From assembly GCF_017301635.1 (NCBI RefSeq), contig NZ_CP071091.1, positions 6,460,001-6,524,000 on the forward strand: 64,000 nt of DNA, read 5' to 3'. The notes under the pieces were generated by a model. That model had not been told where the DNA came from. It did no database searches and saw nothing but the letters and a program-made list of their open reading frames with translations. Within the stretch, counting starts at the first letter, position 1; each line of letters starts with the position of its first letter. This document shows, in pieces, positions 1-9,889 of the stretch. Origin of the DNA: Myxococcus landrumus. Its GTDB lineage: Bacteria; Myxococcota; Myxococcia; Myxococcales; Myxococcaceae. Position numbers and translations under genes: made by a program.

Positions 1-1848
<1,848 letters not shown>

Positions 1849-1883
1849 GTCGACAGCGCCCGTAACATGCCGGGTACAGCGCT

Positions 1884-2576
1884 TCAATCGGTGGAGGGGC
1901 GCACCTCGTCGGGAGACACCGTCCGCCGCACGACGATGACCGACAGCTTGCCTTCCTTGGCCGGCCCCATCTTGAGCGCAATCTCGTCATTGCTGGAGCG
2001 GAAGACGAGCGGGTCCACTTCCTCGAAGCCCGCCTGGGCCAGCTCGTTGCGGTAGTAGACCTCCACCTCCTGCTGCCGGGCGCTCACCGAATAGACGAGC
2101 GTGCGCGCGCCCTCCATCTCCGTCTGCATCAGCCCCGCGCCACCGGGATACACCGGCGCCACCGTCGACTGCTGACGCGGCGCCTGGGACAGGTCCGCCT
2201 GCCCGAGAAACACCGTGGTCGTCCCGTCTGGATTCGGCTGGAGGATGGCCGTGTACGAGATGAAGGCGCGCGTGTCGATGGCGGTAATCATCGGCTCGCG
2301 CAGGAACTGCGGCTGCTCCGCCATGGGCGGGATGTGGAAGCCCCACAGCGCGAAGCGGTCCACCATCTTCGAGAGGATGACCTCCGGCTTCTCCTTGCTG
2401 CGCACCGCGCTCAGCTTCACGGGGATGCCGCTGGAAATGACCGGCACCGACACCTCCACGACCCCCACCACCCCAGGCACGTCCCACGTGAAGGGCAGGC
2501 GCTGCGCGGCGGCGGGTCCCGCGAGCAACACCAGCCCCACCACCACGCTCCAGGTCCACGACTTCACGTGTGTCAT
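1884..2576 (-). CDS. Secreted hypothetical protein, last gene of Tad-like operon
   Basis: About 230 residues with an N-terminal signal peptide (hydrophobic VVVGLVLLAGPAAAQ, probable cleavage after AAAQ), so exported. I do not recognise a named domain. The body is mixed alpha/beta with no obvious repeats or cysteine pairs, and includes a run of TTTVFLG-like strands. Its ATG at 2576 overlaps the stop of the upstream CX3C protein gene (TGATG), and a GTG one codon earlier is an alternative start. The tight coupling to the TadE/TadG-like genes suggests a job in the same envelope or pilus assembly process, but that is inference from position only. Confidence 0.82.
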   Translation of the reverse strand: MTHVKSWTWSVVVGLVLLAGPAAAQRLPFTWDVPGVVGVVEVSVPVISSGIPVKLSAVRSKEKPEVILSKMVDRFALWGFHIPPMAEQPQFLREPMITAIDTRAFISYTAILQPNPDGTTTVFLGQADLSQAPRQQSTVAPVYPGGAGLMQTEMEGARTLVYSVSARQQEVEVYYRNELAQAGFEEVDPLVFRSSNDEIALKMGPAKEGKLSVIVVRRTVSPDEVRPSTD

Positions 2577-2887
2577 CACGAGCCTTCTTGGATGGGGGCC
2601 GGCTCACCCCTGCGCTTGCGAGGCCGCTTCCCCGTCGCGGGCTTCGCGCAGCCCTCGGAGCACTCCCGAACCTTCTTCTCGACCTTCTCCTGGCAGCGCC
2701 TGGCACAGGAGCGGTAGGGGCCTGATTGCTCCGGGTCCGTGAGCTCGGGGCACTTGTTCATGCATCGTTGCAACGTGTCATCCATCTTGAGGACACAGTC
2801 CGTGTTGCACGTCGGCCCGTCCGCCATCGCCAGCGGCGCCGCCAGCAGGACCAGGAGCCCCGCCATCCATCGCCACCGCTCAATCAC
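2576..2887 (-). CDS. Small exported protein with four CX3C motifs
   Basis: About 103 residues from the GTG at 2887, which overlaps the end of the preceding TadE-like gene; an ATG at 2866 is an alternative, but it would leave a signal peptide without basic residues. The N-terminus (IERWRWMAGLLVLLAAPLAMA) is a good signal peptide. The mature part holds CNTDC, CMNKC, CARRC and CSEGC, spaced so that the first and second, and the third and fourth, are each ten residues apart: two consecutive twin-CX3C hairpins. The tail is basic (KRPRKRRGE). The arrangement suggests disulfide-stapled helical hairpins in the periplasm. Function unknown; position in the Tad-like operon suggests a chaperone or structural role. 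Confidence 0.72.
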   Translation of the reverse strand: MIERWRWMAGLLVLLAAPLAMADGPTCNTDCVLKMDDTLQRCMNKCPELTDPEQSGPYRSCARRCQEKVEKKVRECSEGCAKPATGKRPRKRRGEPAPIQEGS

Positions 2888-3908
2888 AGTCCAACCCCAG
2901 GAAGCAGCCGCCGTCACGCAAGCGATTGACATACGCCGCGCCGTAGTACCCCGAGGTGCCTGCGACAACCGAACCGGGCGACGTGGGCCAGATGAGGGAG
3001 ATGGGGTCCCTGAGCGGCATCACCTGGATGAAGTTGGTCTCCTCGCCCGCGGCGCTGATCCAGAAGGTCTGCTCCTTCATGCCCAGCCCCACCATGGCGA
3101 GTGCCGTGAGGGGCAAGGGGTTGATGTACAAGGCGGCTTCCGCCAGGGCGCTCGCGCCAAGGGGGATGGGCAGCGACGTGGGCGTATAGGTGGACCACGC
3201 GGCCGCATGGAAGGCCGGGTTGGTGCAAGGAAAGAGCTGGTCCTGCTTGGCGATGAGGCAGGTGGGTGACTCCCGCTCTCCCGCAAGGCCCCAGTCATCC
3301 ACGAGCATGGCGAAGCGCCCCGTGCAGGTTCCTCCCACGGGACGACCCACCGCGCAGACCTGCATGGTGGAGATGGAGTCCTCCAGGTGCTTCTTCTTGT
3401 ACAGCGCGCCTTCCGAACCATCGTCGAGGAAGGACGAAGGAAAGCGCCAGGCGCTCAACGTGGCCTGGGCTCCACACGCCGTCCCTCCATTGTCCCGGTA
3501 GACAGGCCGCGTCAGGACGGCCCCGGCCCAGCCCACCCCCACGTCCATGCCGCAGCTCACCTGCATGCCCGTGCCCTGCGTGAAGACCTGGGTGATGCGG
3601 CCCCCGCCCTGCGCGGAGGACAGCCCCTTGAAGTCCGAGTAGCGCGCCTGCGCGTTCGCGGCGGCGCTCCTCATGGAGCCACCCGCCTGGCTGTAGGAGG
3701 CGGGGATGAAGTGCATCTCTCCATGCGTCCCATCCCATAGCGCCGAGACGGCGGCCTCCTGGACCTTGAGCGACAGGAAGCCCACCTCCGCCAGGTGGAT
3801 GCCGAAGACGATGATGGTGACGAAGAGCGTGGCGCCGATGGCCGCTTCCAGCAGGGCCTGCCCTCGCGCGCGACGGGAAGTGACACGACGAGCAAGACGC
3901 GTGGTCAT
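2880..3908 (-). CDS. TadE-like pseudopilin/assembly protein
   Basis: About 342 residues. A basic N-terminus (TTRLARRVTSRRARGQALLE) precedes one hydrophobic segment (IGATLFVTIIVFGIHLAEVGFL), the layout of TadE/TadF-type minor pilins, in which G-Q-A-x-x-E marks the prepilin-like processing region. The rest is a large extracytoplasmic domain with several cysteines that could form disulfides. The ATG overlaps the stop of the upstream gene by four bases (ATGA), so translation is coupled. The family name is by resemblance of the N-terminal segment; the large C-terminal domain is not recognised. Confidence 0.75.
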   Translation of the reverse strand: MTTRLARRVTSRRARGQALLEAAIGATLFVTIIVFGIHLAEVGFLSLKVQEAAVSALWDGTHGEMHFIPASYSQAGGSMRSAAANAQARYSDFKGLSSAQGGGRITQVFTQGTGMQVSCGMDVGVGWAGAVLTRPVYRDNGGTACGAQATLSAWRFPSSFLDDGSEGALYKKKHLEDSISTMQVCAVGRPVGGTCTGRFAMLVDDWGLAGERESPTCLIAKQDQLFPCTNPAFHAAAWSTYTPTSLPIPLGASALAEAALYINPLPLTALAMVGLGMKEQTFWISAAGEETNFIQVMPLRDPISLIWPTSPGSVVAGTSGYYGAAYVNRLRDGGCFLGLDCD

Positions 3909-5566
3909 CGTTGAAGCCCCTTGAAGCCCGCGTTGCGCAGCTCCTCGAAGGTCTGTGCAGCCACGGGGGAGCTGAGGCGCAGGGTGTTCACCGCGTCATC
4001 CACGCCCGTGTTGTCGATGGTCGCGCCCACCAACGTCGCGCGCCAATAGGGGTTGAGGAGGTTGGGCGGCTCGGACCAGTGGTTGATGCCCGCGCTCCCT
4101 CCCCGGTGGTAGTAGGCGATGCCCGTGGAGAGCGCCGTCTGCGTCCCATTGGGCGTGCCGTCCTCCAGCGTGAAGCTCCTGGAGTCATACACGTTGCCCG
4201 CGCCCCCCTTCTCGAAGCGATAGCGGAAGGAGAGGTCCCACGGGTCCAGGGCCCGTGCCTGCAAGTCGCGCTGGACCACGGCGAAGTTCTTGGGCTGTCC
4301 ATAGACGTTGCCCTCACCGTTGAGCAGCCGGAAGGGGTTGTAGTCGAGGAACGGCGGCCAGATGCCGGGGCAAGACGAAACGCCGCCCAGGCAGGGCACC
4401 AGGAAGTGATTGAAGGGGTCGCCACCGGGCGGTCCTCCCGTCCATTTGTGCTCGGGCATGGGGAAGCCCCCGGAGTTCACCAACGAGGAGGAGATGGACT
4501 GGACTCCCGCGACACTCGCGGGACAGGCCACGGGATTTCCCCCATGCAGCAGGTGGTCGTACATCCAGCCAATGGAGCCCCGGTCATCCGCGACAATGGC
4601 CGGCGCATAGGGAGGCAACCAAGGCATCTGGCGCCCCTTCTTGCCGAAGTACGTCGTGCCGTTGGTGTTGGGGAGAATCAGCACCTCGTCCGGGAACCAG
4701 ATGAGGTAGTCCAGGTTGGCTTGATGGATGGCGTAGTGCCGTTCCTTCGACACCACCTGTCTGTGCGTGACGAAGGTGAAGCCGCGGCTGCCCATGGCCG
4801 CGTTCACCGCATGCGCCACGGTCAAGGGAAGGTCGCAGACCGCGCCATCCCCCGAGCACAGCGTGCCGCCACTCAGCTCCTTCTTGTTGACGTTTCCAAT
4901 CGCCGGAACCTTCCAACTGGCGTCGTTGCCATGCTTCCCCGCGCCCATCGCGTTGCCGACAATCCGGTTGGCGAAGGTCTGGTTGTCCAGACGGTCGCGC
5001 AGGTCGCGGTAGACGTCCTGCTGCGCGGCGTAGAGGGCGCCCTGGGCAATCTGATGCCCGAGCATCTGCATCCGCACCATGAACTCCATGGACTGGAAGA
5101 CGGCGTCCACGCGAAGCTTCTCCGCGCGCAGCTTCGCCTGAAGCATGCTCAGGTCCGCCAGCCCCTTGATGCCGCACTTGCACCGCGCCTTGCACCACGC
5201 GTTCTTCCAGGCGCAGGGGCACCCGGTGTTCTTGGCGATCTGGTAGGGCGTCTTGCCAATCCCAAAGCCCGTGTTGGCCGCGTTGAGCTCCGCGCGGTAG
5301 AGCGTGGCCCAGCTCACCAGGCTGGTGGCGCCCGCCTGCGCCACCGCGTGGCCAATCTGCGCGCGGTTCATCACCGCGATGTTGTTGAACGTGCGCGCGG
5401 TGGCCACCGCGTTGGAGTACGCCGCCGCGTCCGTCACCGTCTGCAGCTCGATGCGCTCACGCACCTTCATCGCGAAGGAGACCGTGAGCGTGGCCATCAA
5501 CACCATCAACAGGGTGCCCAGGACGAACAACACCATCGTCTGACCGCGTACGAGAGTTCGCTTCAT
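3905..5566 (-). CDS. TadG-like pilus assembly protein
   Basis: About 553 residues. The N-terminus (MKRTLVRGQTMVLFVLGTLL, then a long hydrophobic stretch and ERIELQTVTDAAAYSNAVA) matches TadG-type proteins: RGQ motif, a single membrane anchor, then the D-A-A-A segment. The remaining 500 residues are extracytoplasmic, with a Cys-rich patch around residues 110-130 (CPCAWKNAWCKARCKC) that could bind metal or be disulfide-linked. Start at 5566 is chosen because the reading frame before it is a shadow and the ATG overlaps the upstream stop (ATGA). In Tad systems such proteins help Flp-pilus assembly; no ATPase, secretin or Flp pilin gene lies nearby, so this may instead be a myxobacterial variant. 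Confidence 0.8.
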   Translation of the reverse strand: MKRTLVRGQTMVLFVLGTLLMVLMATLTVSFAMKVRERIELQTVTDAAAYSNAVATARTFNNIAVMNRAQIGHAVAQAGATSLVSWATLYRAELNAANTGFGIGKTPYQIAKNTGCPCAWKNAWCKARCKCGIKGLADLSMLQAKLRAEKLRVDAVFQSMEFMVRMQMLGHQIAQGALYAAQQDVYRDLRDRLDNQTFANRIVGNAMGAGKHGNDASWKVPAIGNVNKKELSGGTLCSGDGAVCDLPLTVAHAVNAAMGSRGFTFVTHRQVVSKERHYAIHQANLDYLIWFPDEVLILPNTNGTTYFGKKGRQMPWLPPYAPAIVADDRGSIGWMYDHLLHGGNPVACPASVAGVQSISSSLVNSGGFPMPEHKWTGGPPGGDPFNHFLVPCLGGVSSCPGIWPPFLDYNPFRLLNGEGNVYGQPKNFAVVQRDLQARALDPWDLSFRYRFEKGGAGNVYDSRSFTLEDGTPNGTQTALSTGIAYYHRGGSAGINHWSEPPNLLNPYWRATLVGATIDNTGVDDAVNTLRLSSPVAAQTFEELRNAGFKGLQR

Positions 5567-6357
5567 CGGGGGCAGTCCATGGAAGCGAAGTGGCGCCGCT
5601 TGGTGGGCGTCAGCATCCGCATGGTGAAGGTGGTCTCGATGGGGAACACGTACTGCTGCCGGGCCACACGCGAGGCGAGCTCGGAGCGGATGTCTCCCGC
5701 CACCGTGATGGGATTCGAGAACTCCCCCTGGTTCCAGTTCGCGTCCTTCTCCGCGAGGATCAACGGATTGGCCGCCCGGTAGTCCTGGATGCCCATCTGC
5801 GCCATGAACATGCGCGACATCACCCAGTTCGCGAACGGGATGCGCAGCGGGTACCAGTAGATGAGCTGCACCTCCAGTCGCCGCAGGTGCCCCGGCTCGT
5901 CGAACTCCTTGTCCTGCGGGCTGCCCACCCCACCACCGATGATGGCCCGGTTGATCCACACGATGCTTCCCGTGTGCACCCCGTCCAACCCCGCCTGGAA
6001 GCGGTTGTCCCGGCGCGCCCGGAACGCCGCCGCCAACCGCGCTGGCGCTCCACCACCGCCGCCGTGACGCACTTCGTCAGTGCTGCTCGACAGGCCGAGG
6101 AAGGAATGAAACGAAGGTATCAACGCGAGGATGGCCGCGTGCGTCATCCGCTCGCATTCGCCATGCGCCACGCTACCCGCACGGGTGGCTTGGAACGCCG
6201 CGTAATGCGCGAGCACCCTCGCCTGCAACATGAGGAACAATTGCAACGTGCCCAGCAACAGGAACACGACGAGGGGAAGCGTCAACGCCGCCTCTACCAT
6301 CGCTTGTCCTGACTGGCCCTGGTTTCCGCGAGGGTCGGAATTCATGGCAGCACGCAT
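5563..6357 (-). CDS. TadE-family pilus assembly protein, first gene of operon
   Basis: About 264 residues from the ATG at 6357 (a second ATG at 6345 and a TTG at 6393 are alternatives). The N-terminal segment GQSGQAMVEAALTLPLVVFL followed by a hydrophobic stretch is the typical TadE signature: G-Q-x-M-V-E processing region and one membrane helix. The rest faces outward. It starts a chain of five genes that overlap by one to eight bases, ending at the secreted protein that stops at 1884. A candidate sigma-54 promoter lies 50-60 nt upstream, and the preceding gene encodes a sigma-54 activator, so nitrogen-type promoter control is plausible but unproven. Confidence 0.85.
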   Translation of the reverse strand: MRAAMNSDPRGNQGQSGQAMVEAALTLPLVVFLLLGTLQLFLMLQARVLAHYAAFQATRAGSVAHGECERMTHAAILALIPSFHSFLGLSSSTDEVRHGGGGGAPARLAAAFRARRDNRFQAGLDGVHTGSIVWINRAIIGGGVGSPQDKEFDEPGHLRRLEVQLIYWYPLRIPFANWVMSRMFMAQMGIQDYRAANPLILAEKDANWNQGEFSNPITVAGDIRSELASRVARQQYVFPIETTFTMRMLTPTKRRHFASMDCPR

Positions 6358-6405
6358 GTTCCAGGTATTTGCGTCCCCAAGGACATACGTCAACTTGCCC
6401 GTGTC

Positions 6406-6419
6406 GCAAGACTGTCACC
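6406..6419 (-). promoter_or_regulatory. Weak candidate sigma-54 promoter of the Tad-like operon
   Basis: Reading the minus strand, GGTGACAGTCTTGC has the GG-N10-GC spacing required by sigma-54 and a perfect TTGC -12 element, but the -24 element keeps only the GG. Predicted start of transcription is near 6394, about 37 nt before the ATG at 6357. The neighbouring gene encodes a sigma-54 activator. Confidence 0.35.
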
Positions 6420-6456
6420 CAGCCTCGCGCTACAAGCCCGTCGCGGTCATGTTTCA

Positions 6457-6475
6457 CTCAGGGGGATTCCCTGAG
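6457..6475 (-). terminator. Perfect 7-bp inverted repeat after the activator gene
   Basis: CTCAGGG and CCCTGAG separated by five bases, beginning 12 nt beyond the stop of the FHA activator gene. It could end that transcript, or be an activator-binding dyad about 70 nt upstream of the Tad-like operon start. No U-tract follows. Confidence 0.4.
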
Positions 6476-6486
6476 GCCCCGCGGGC

Positions 6487-7920
6487 TCAGCGCGGCTTCA
6501 TGCCCTTCGTGTCGAGCTGATATTTCTTCACCAGCCGCTCGATGGACTTGCGGTGCAGCCCGCTCTCCCGCGCGGCGCGGGAGAGGTTGCCCTCGCAGCG
6601 GGTGAGGACGCTGGTGACGTACTCGCGCTCGAAGTTCTCCAGCAGCTGCTCCTTCGCGTCCTTGAACGAGAGGTGCTCGTTGAAGGGCAGCGGTCCCTCG
6701 CGCGTCTGCCCGCGCACTCGCGGCGGGAGGTGTGCGGGCTGAATCTCCTCGCCCTCGCTGAACGTCAGCACGTGTGACAACACGTTCATCAGCTCGCGCA
6801 CGTTGCCCGGCCACGGATAGGACATCAGCAGGCCCATCGCCTCCGGCGAGAAGCGCTTCTTGCCGTGCTTGAGCACCACCTCCGGGTCCGCCAGCGCCTC
6901 CTTCAAGATGAGCGGAATGTCATCCCGGCGCTGACGCAGCGGCGGCAGCTGAATCGTTATCACCGAGAGGCGGAAGTAGAGGTCCTCGCGGAAGTTCCCC
7001 GCCTGAATCTCCTTCATCAAGTCGCGGTTCGTCGCGGCGATGACCCGACAGCTCACCTCGATGACGTCGTTGCCGCCCACGCGCCGCACCTCGTGGTTCT
7101 CCAGCACCCGCAGCAGCTTGGGCTGGAGGTCCAGGCGCAGCTCGCCCAGTTCGTCCAGGAAGATGGTGCCGCCGTGCGCGCGCTCGAACGCACCGGGCCG
7201 TCCGCTCACCGCGCCCGTGAAGGCGCCCTTCTCGTGGCCAAACAGCTCGCTCTCGATGAGGTTGGGCGGGATGGCGCCGCAGTCCAGCACCTCCATGGGC
7301 GACTTGTTGCGGCCCGACAGCTCATGGATGGCTCGCGCCACCAGCTCCTTCCCCGTGCCCGTCTCGCCTTGGATGATGACGGACACATCCAGCGGGGCGA
7401 TCTTCTTGATGAGCCCGAAAATCTGCCGCATCTTCACGCTCTGCCCCACCATCCCGCACAGCTCGCCGTCACGGTCGGGCTCGATGGTGACTTCCTCGTC
7501 GAGCGGCGCGAAGGTCAGCACGGACGAGCCCGCTCGAATCTGCGAGCCCGGTGAGAGATAGGCGCGCTCAATCCTGCGCCCATCCAGGAACGTCCCGTTG
7601 GTGGAGCCCAAATCCACCAGCAGATAGCCCCGCTCGGTGAACTGGATTTCAAAGTGGTGGCGGCTCGCGGTGCGGTCCTCCACCAGCACCAGGTCATTGC
7701 CCGGATGCGCGCCACAGCGCAGGCGCTCCTTGTCGCTGACGACCGAGCGCCCCGTGTCCGGCCCGGAGGCCACCGCGAGGCGACACTTGTGCAGCTTCAC
7801 CGTGGTGCGTGGGTCCACCACGAGCGTCTCCCCCAACAACGGGGAGTGGGCGAGGTCAAGCCCGGCGGCCTCTCCGGGGCTGGTGTGGATGTCGTCGGGA
7901 TGCGGATCTGTCGCGCTCAT
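6487..7920 (-). CDS. FHA-domain sigma-54-dependent transcriptional activator
   Basis: 477-residue enhancer-binding protein. Order: FHA domain at about 45-137 (GNDLVLVEDRTASRHHFEI and STNG at 106-109, the phosphothreonine-binding signature); AAA+ domain at 155-385 with Walker A GETGTGKE (185-192), the sigma-54 contact loop GAFTGA (232-237) and Walker B TIFLDELGEL (252-261); Fis-type HTH at about 436-470 (GNLSRAARESGLHRKSIERL). FHA replaces the usual receiver domain, so control is expected through Ser/Thr protein kinases, which myxobacteria have in large numbers. ATG at 7920 chosen because the FHA domain starts soon after; further upstream is out-of-family sequence. Targets are unknown; the downstream Tad-like operon and the amidase at 14.6-16.2 kb both have candidate sigma-54 sites. 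Confidence 0.95.
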   Translation of the reverse strand: MSATDPHPDDIHTSPGEAAGLDLAHSPLLGETLVVDPRTTVKLHKCRLAVASGPDTGRSVVSDKERLRCGAHPGNDLVLVEDRTASRHHFEIQFTERGYLLVDLGSTNGTFLDGRRIERAYLSPGSQIRAGSSVLTFAPLDEEVTIEPDRDGELCGMVGQSVKMRQIFGLIKKIAPLDVSVIIQGETGTGKELVARAIHELSGRNKSPMEVLDCGAIPPNLIESELFGHEKGAFTGAVSGRPGAFERAHGGTIFLDELGELRLDLQPKLLRVLENHEVRRVGGNDVIEVSCRVIAATNRDLMKEIQAGNFREDLYFRLSVITIQLPPLRQRRDDIPLILKEALADPEVVLKHGKKRFSPEAMGLLMSYPWPGNVRELMNVLSHVLTFSEGEEIQPAHLPPRVRGQTREGPLPFNEHLSFKDAKEQLLENFEREYVTSVLTRCEGNLSRAARESGLHRKSIERLVKKYQLDTKGMKPR

Positions 7921-8000
7921 CTCGTCACGAGGATAGCAAACGCGCCCCACACGGCCCGCTGTCGTCCAACGGCCCGTGCTACGCTTGAAGTCTCCCGCCC

Positions 8001-8999
8001 ATGTCCCCCCGAAAAATCCAGAAGAAGGCCCCGGCCATGCCTGGGTCCCCGGCACCCGAGCGTCCCGCGCCGCGCCGCCCACGCACGAAGAAGACGGTGG
8101 CCATCCTGTCCCGGAAGCGCTCGCTCTACTCGACGCGCCGGCTGGTATCCGCCATTCGCGAGCGAGGCCATCGTCCCCTGGTGCTGGACACACTGCGTTG
8201 TTGCCTGCTGCTCGCCCAGGGCGCGCCGCGCATGACGTACCGCGGGGTGGAGATTCGCGGGGTGGACGTCGTGGTGCCTCGCATCGGCGCGTCCATCACC
8301 GCCTACGGGCTGGCGGTGGTGAATCACTTCGAGATGATGGGCGTGCCGGTGCTCAACCCGCCGACGTCCATCGCACGCAGCCGGGACAAGCTGCGCGCGC
8401 TCCAGTTCCTGTCGGGCTCCGGCCTGGACATTCCTCGCACCGTCATGGCGCATGACCGCAGCAACGTGCGCCGGCTGGTGGAGGAGGTGGGTGGCCTGCC
8501 CGTCATCATCAAGCTCATCAAGGGCACGCAGGGCGTGGGCGTGATGATTGCGCACACGCTGCCCGAGGTGCAGACCATCCTGGATACGTTCTGGGACCTG
8601 GGGCAGGAAATCGTGCTGCAGGAGTTCGTCGCGGAGAGCGAGGGCCGCGATGTCCGGGCGCTCGTGGTGGGCAGGCGTGTGGTGGGCGCCATGCGACGCA
8701 AGGCGAAGAAGGGCGAGTTCCGCTCCAACATCCACCGCGGCGGTGAAGGGCAGGCAATCGAGCTTCCTCCCGCGTACATGGAGGCCGCCGTGCGGGCCGC
8801 GACCATCGTCGGCCTGGAGGTGGCGGGCGTGGACATGCTGGAGGGCCATGCGGGACCCAGGTTGATGGAAATCAATTCCAGCCCCGGCTTCGAGGGACTG
8901 GAGCGCGCGACGGGCCAGGACATCGCGGGAGAAATCATCGAGCACGCGCTGACTTACGCCGAGCTGAAGGCGAGTGCTCCGCGCCTGTCGCGCACGTGA
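8001..8999 (+). CDS. RimK-family ATP-grasp ligase
   Basis: 332 residues. After a basic, proline-rich N-terminal tail (about 1-35) comes the RimK N-terminal fold (VAILSRKRSLYSTRRLVSAI) and then an ATP-grasp domain: SRDKLRALQFLSGSGLDIPRT, the nucleotide-binding GLPVIIKLIKGTQGVGV, QEFVAESEGRDVRALVVG, and the metal-binding end RLMEINSSPGFEGLE. RimK proteins add glutamate residues to the C-terminus of ribosomal protein S6 or to related acceptors such as glutathione-like or cofactor substrates; the acceptor cannot be read from sequence. It is divergent from the FHA activator gene with an 80-bp shared upstream region. The ATG at 8001 has no clear Shine-Dalgarno; an in-frame ATG at 8037 is an alternative. 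Confidence 0.93.
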   Translation: MSPRKIQKKAPAMPGSPAPERPAPRRPRTKKTVAILSRKRSLYSTRRLVSAIRERGHRPLVLDTLRCCLLLAQGAPRMTYRGVEIRGVDVVVPRIGASITAYGLAVVNHFEMMGVPVLNPPTSIARSRDKLRALQFLSGSGLDIPRTVMAHDRSNVRRLVEEVGGLPVIIKLIKGTQGVGVMIAHTLPEVQTILDTFWDLGQEIVLQEFVAESEGRDVRALVVGRRVVGAMRRKAKKGEFRSNIHRGGEGQAIELPPAYMEAAVRAATIVGLEVAGVDMLEGHAGPRLMEINSSPGFEGLERATGQDIAGEIIEHALTYAELKASAPRLSRT

Positions 9000-9121
9000 G
9001 CAACGACGGCCTCGCGAGGTTGGCCGCATGCCTTGAAGCAAGCGAGCAGCCTGGGCCGAAGGTGCCTTGCATGCTCCTCAGGAACACAGGAATGGATTTC
9101 GCGCTCGCGTGTCATGGGGAG

Positions 9122-9149
9122 TTGGCAGCGGCGCGGCGTGGCCTCTAAT
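9122..9149 (+). promoter_or_regulatory. Sigma-70-type promoter of the DsbA-like gene
   Basis: TTGGCA (five of six bases of the -35 consensus) and TCTAAT (five of six of the -10) are separated by 16 bases. Transcription would start near 9156, only about six to seven bases before the ATG at 9163, and the sequence before that ATG has no Shine-Dalgarno. This predicts a nearly leaderless mRNA. Confidence 0.5.
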
Positions 9150-9162
9150 CTGGCGGCCCCGA

Positions 9163-9834
9163 ATGAAAACGCCGCACAAGCCGCTGCAGGTTACCGTCTA
9201 CCAGGATGTGCTGTGTTCCTGGTGCTATCTCGCCGACCTGCGCCTGGATGTCTTGCGCCAGGAGCTGGGCGAAGCCGTGCGTTGGAGCGTGAGGCCGTAT
9301 CCGCTTCGTCTGCACGACGTGCTTCCCACGGAGCGCGAGAAGCGCGGGCTCGTGGAGGAAGTGCAGCGCGCGCAACGCGAGTCGGACGCGACGGCGCCGC
9401 TGCTATCCACGGACCTGTGGTTGGGAGGAGACCCGCCGCGCAGCAGCGTGCCGGCGCTGGCGGCGCTGGAGGCCGCGCGACTGCAAGGGCCGCAGGCGCG
9501 GGCGTTCCTCGCGCGAGCCATGCAGCGCGCCGCGCTGGAGCAAGGCGTCAACGTGTCGCGCACGGATGTCGTGTTCGAGCTGGCCTCGCGCGTGGGCCTG
9601 GCGATGAACGAGTTCTCCGCGGCGTTCCGTTCCGAGGAGACGCGGCGGCTCATCCTCGACGAGCACCGCGATGCGACCGCGCGCGGCGTGCGCGGTGTGC
9701 CCACGCTGGTCATCGGCGGGCGGTGGATGCTCTGCGGCCTGCGCGAGTTGACCGAGTACCGCGAGCACATCCTGGCCTGCATGGGCCGGGTGGCCGCACC
9801 GCGCTCGGGTTCCTCCGAGCGACTGGTGCACTGA
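9163..9834 (+). CDS. DsbA/FrnE-like thiol oxidoreductase
   Basis: 223 residues with a thioredoxin fold. The strand VTVYQDVLCSWCY has the CxxC pair (Cys18 and Cys21), and the cis-proline region is seen in GVRGVPTLVIGGRWMLCG near the C-terminus, the features of the DSBA-like family that includes FrnE and 2-hydroxychromene-2-carboxylate isomerase relatives. No signal peptide is visible, so a cytoplasmic location is likely. The ATG at 9163 is chosen because homologous sequence starts right there and it sits just downstream of a good sigma-70 promoter. Substrate unknown. Confidence 0.92.
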   Translation: MKTPHKPLQVTVYQDVLCSWCYLADLRLDVLRQELGEAVRWSVRPYPLRLHDVLPTEREKRGLVEEVQRAQRESDATAPLLSTDLWLGGDPPRSSVPALAALEAARLQGPQARAFLARAMQRAALEQGVNVSRTDVVFELASRVGLAMNEFSAAFRSEETRRLILDEHRDATARGVRGVPTLVIGGRWMLCGLRELTEYREHILACMGRVAAPRSGSSERLVH

Positions 9835-9846
9835 AGAGCGACTCCC

Positions 9847-9874
9847 CGGCGCCCGCACGATTCCTGGGGCGCCG
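9847..9874. terminator. GC-rich hairpin between convergent genes
   Basis: CGGCGCCC and GGGCGCCG pair perfectly around a 12-base loop in the 55-bp gap between the DsbA-like gene (ending 9834) and the convergent membrane-protein gene (ending 9890). It could terminate both transcripts; no U-tract on either side. Confidence 0.5.
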
Positions 9875-9889
9875 AGGCACGACGCGACG

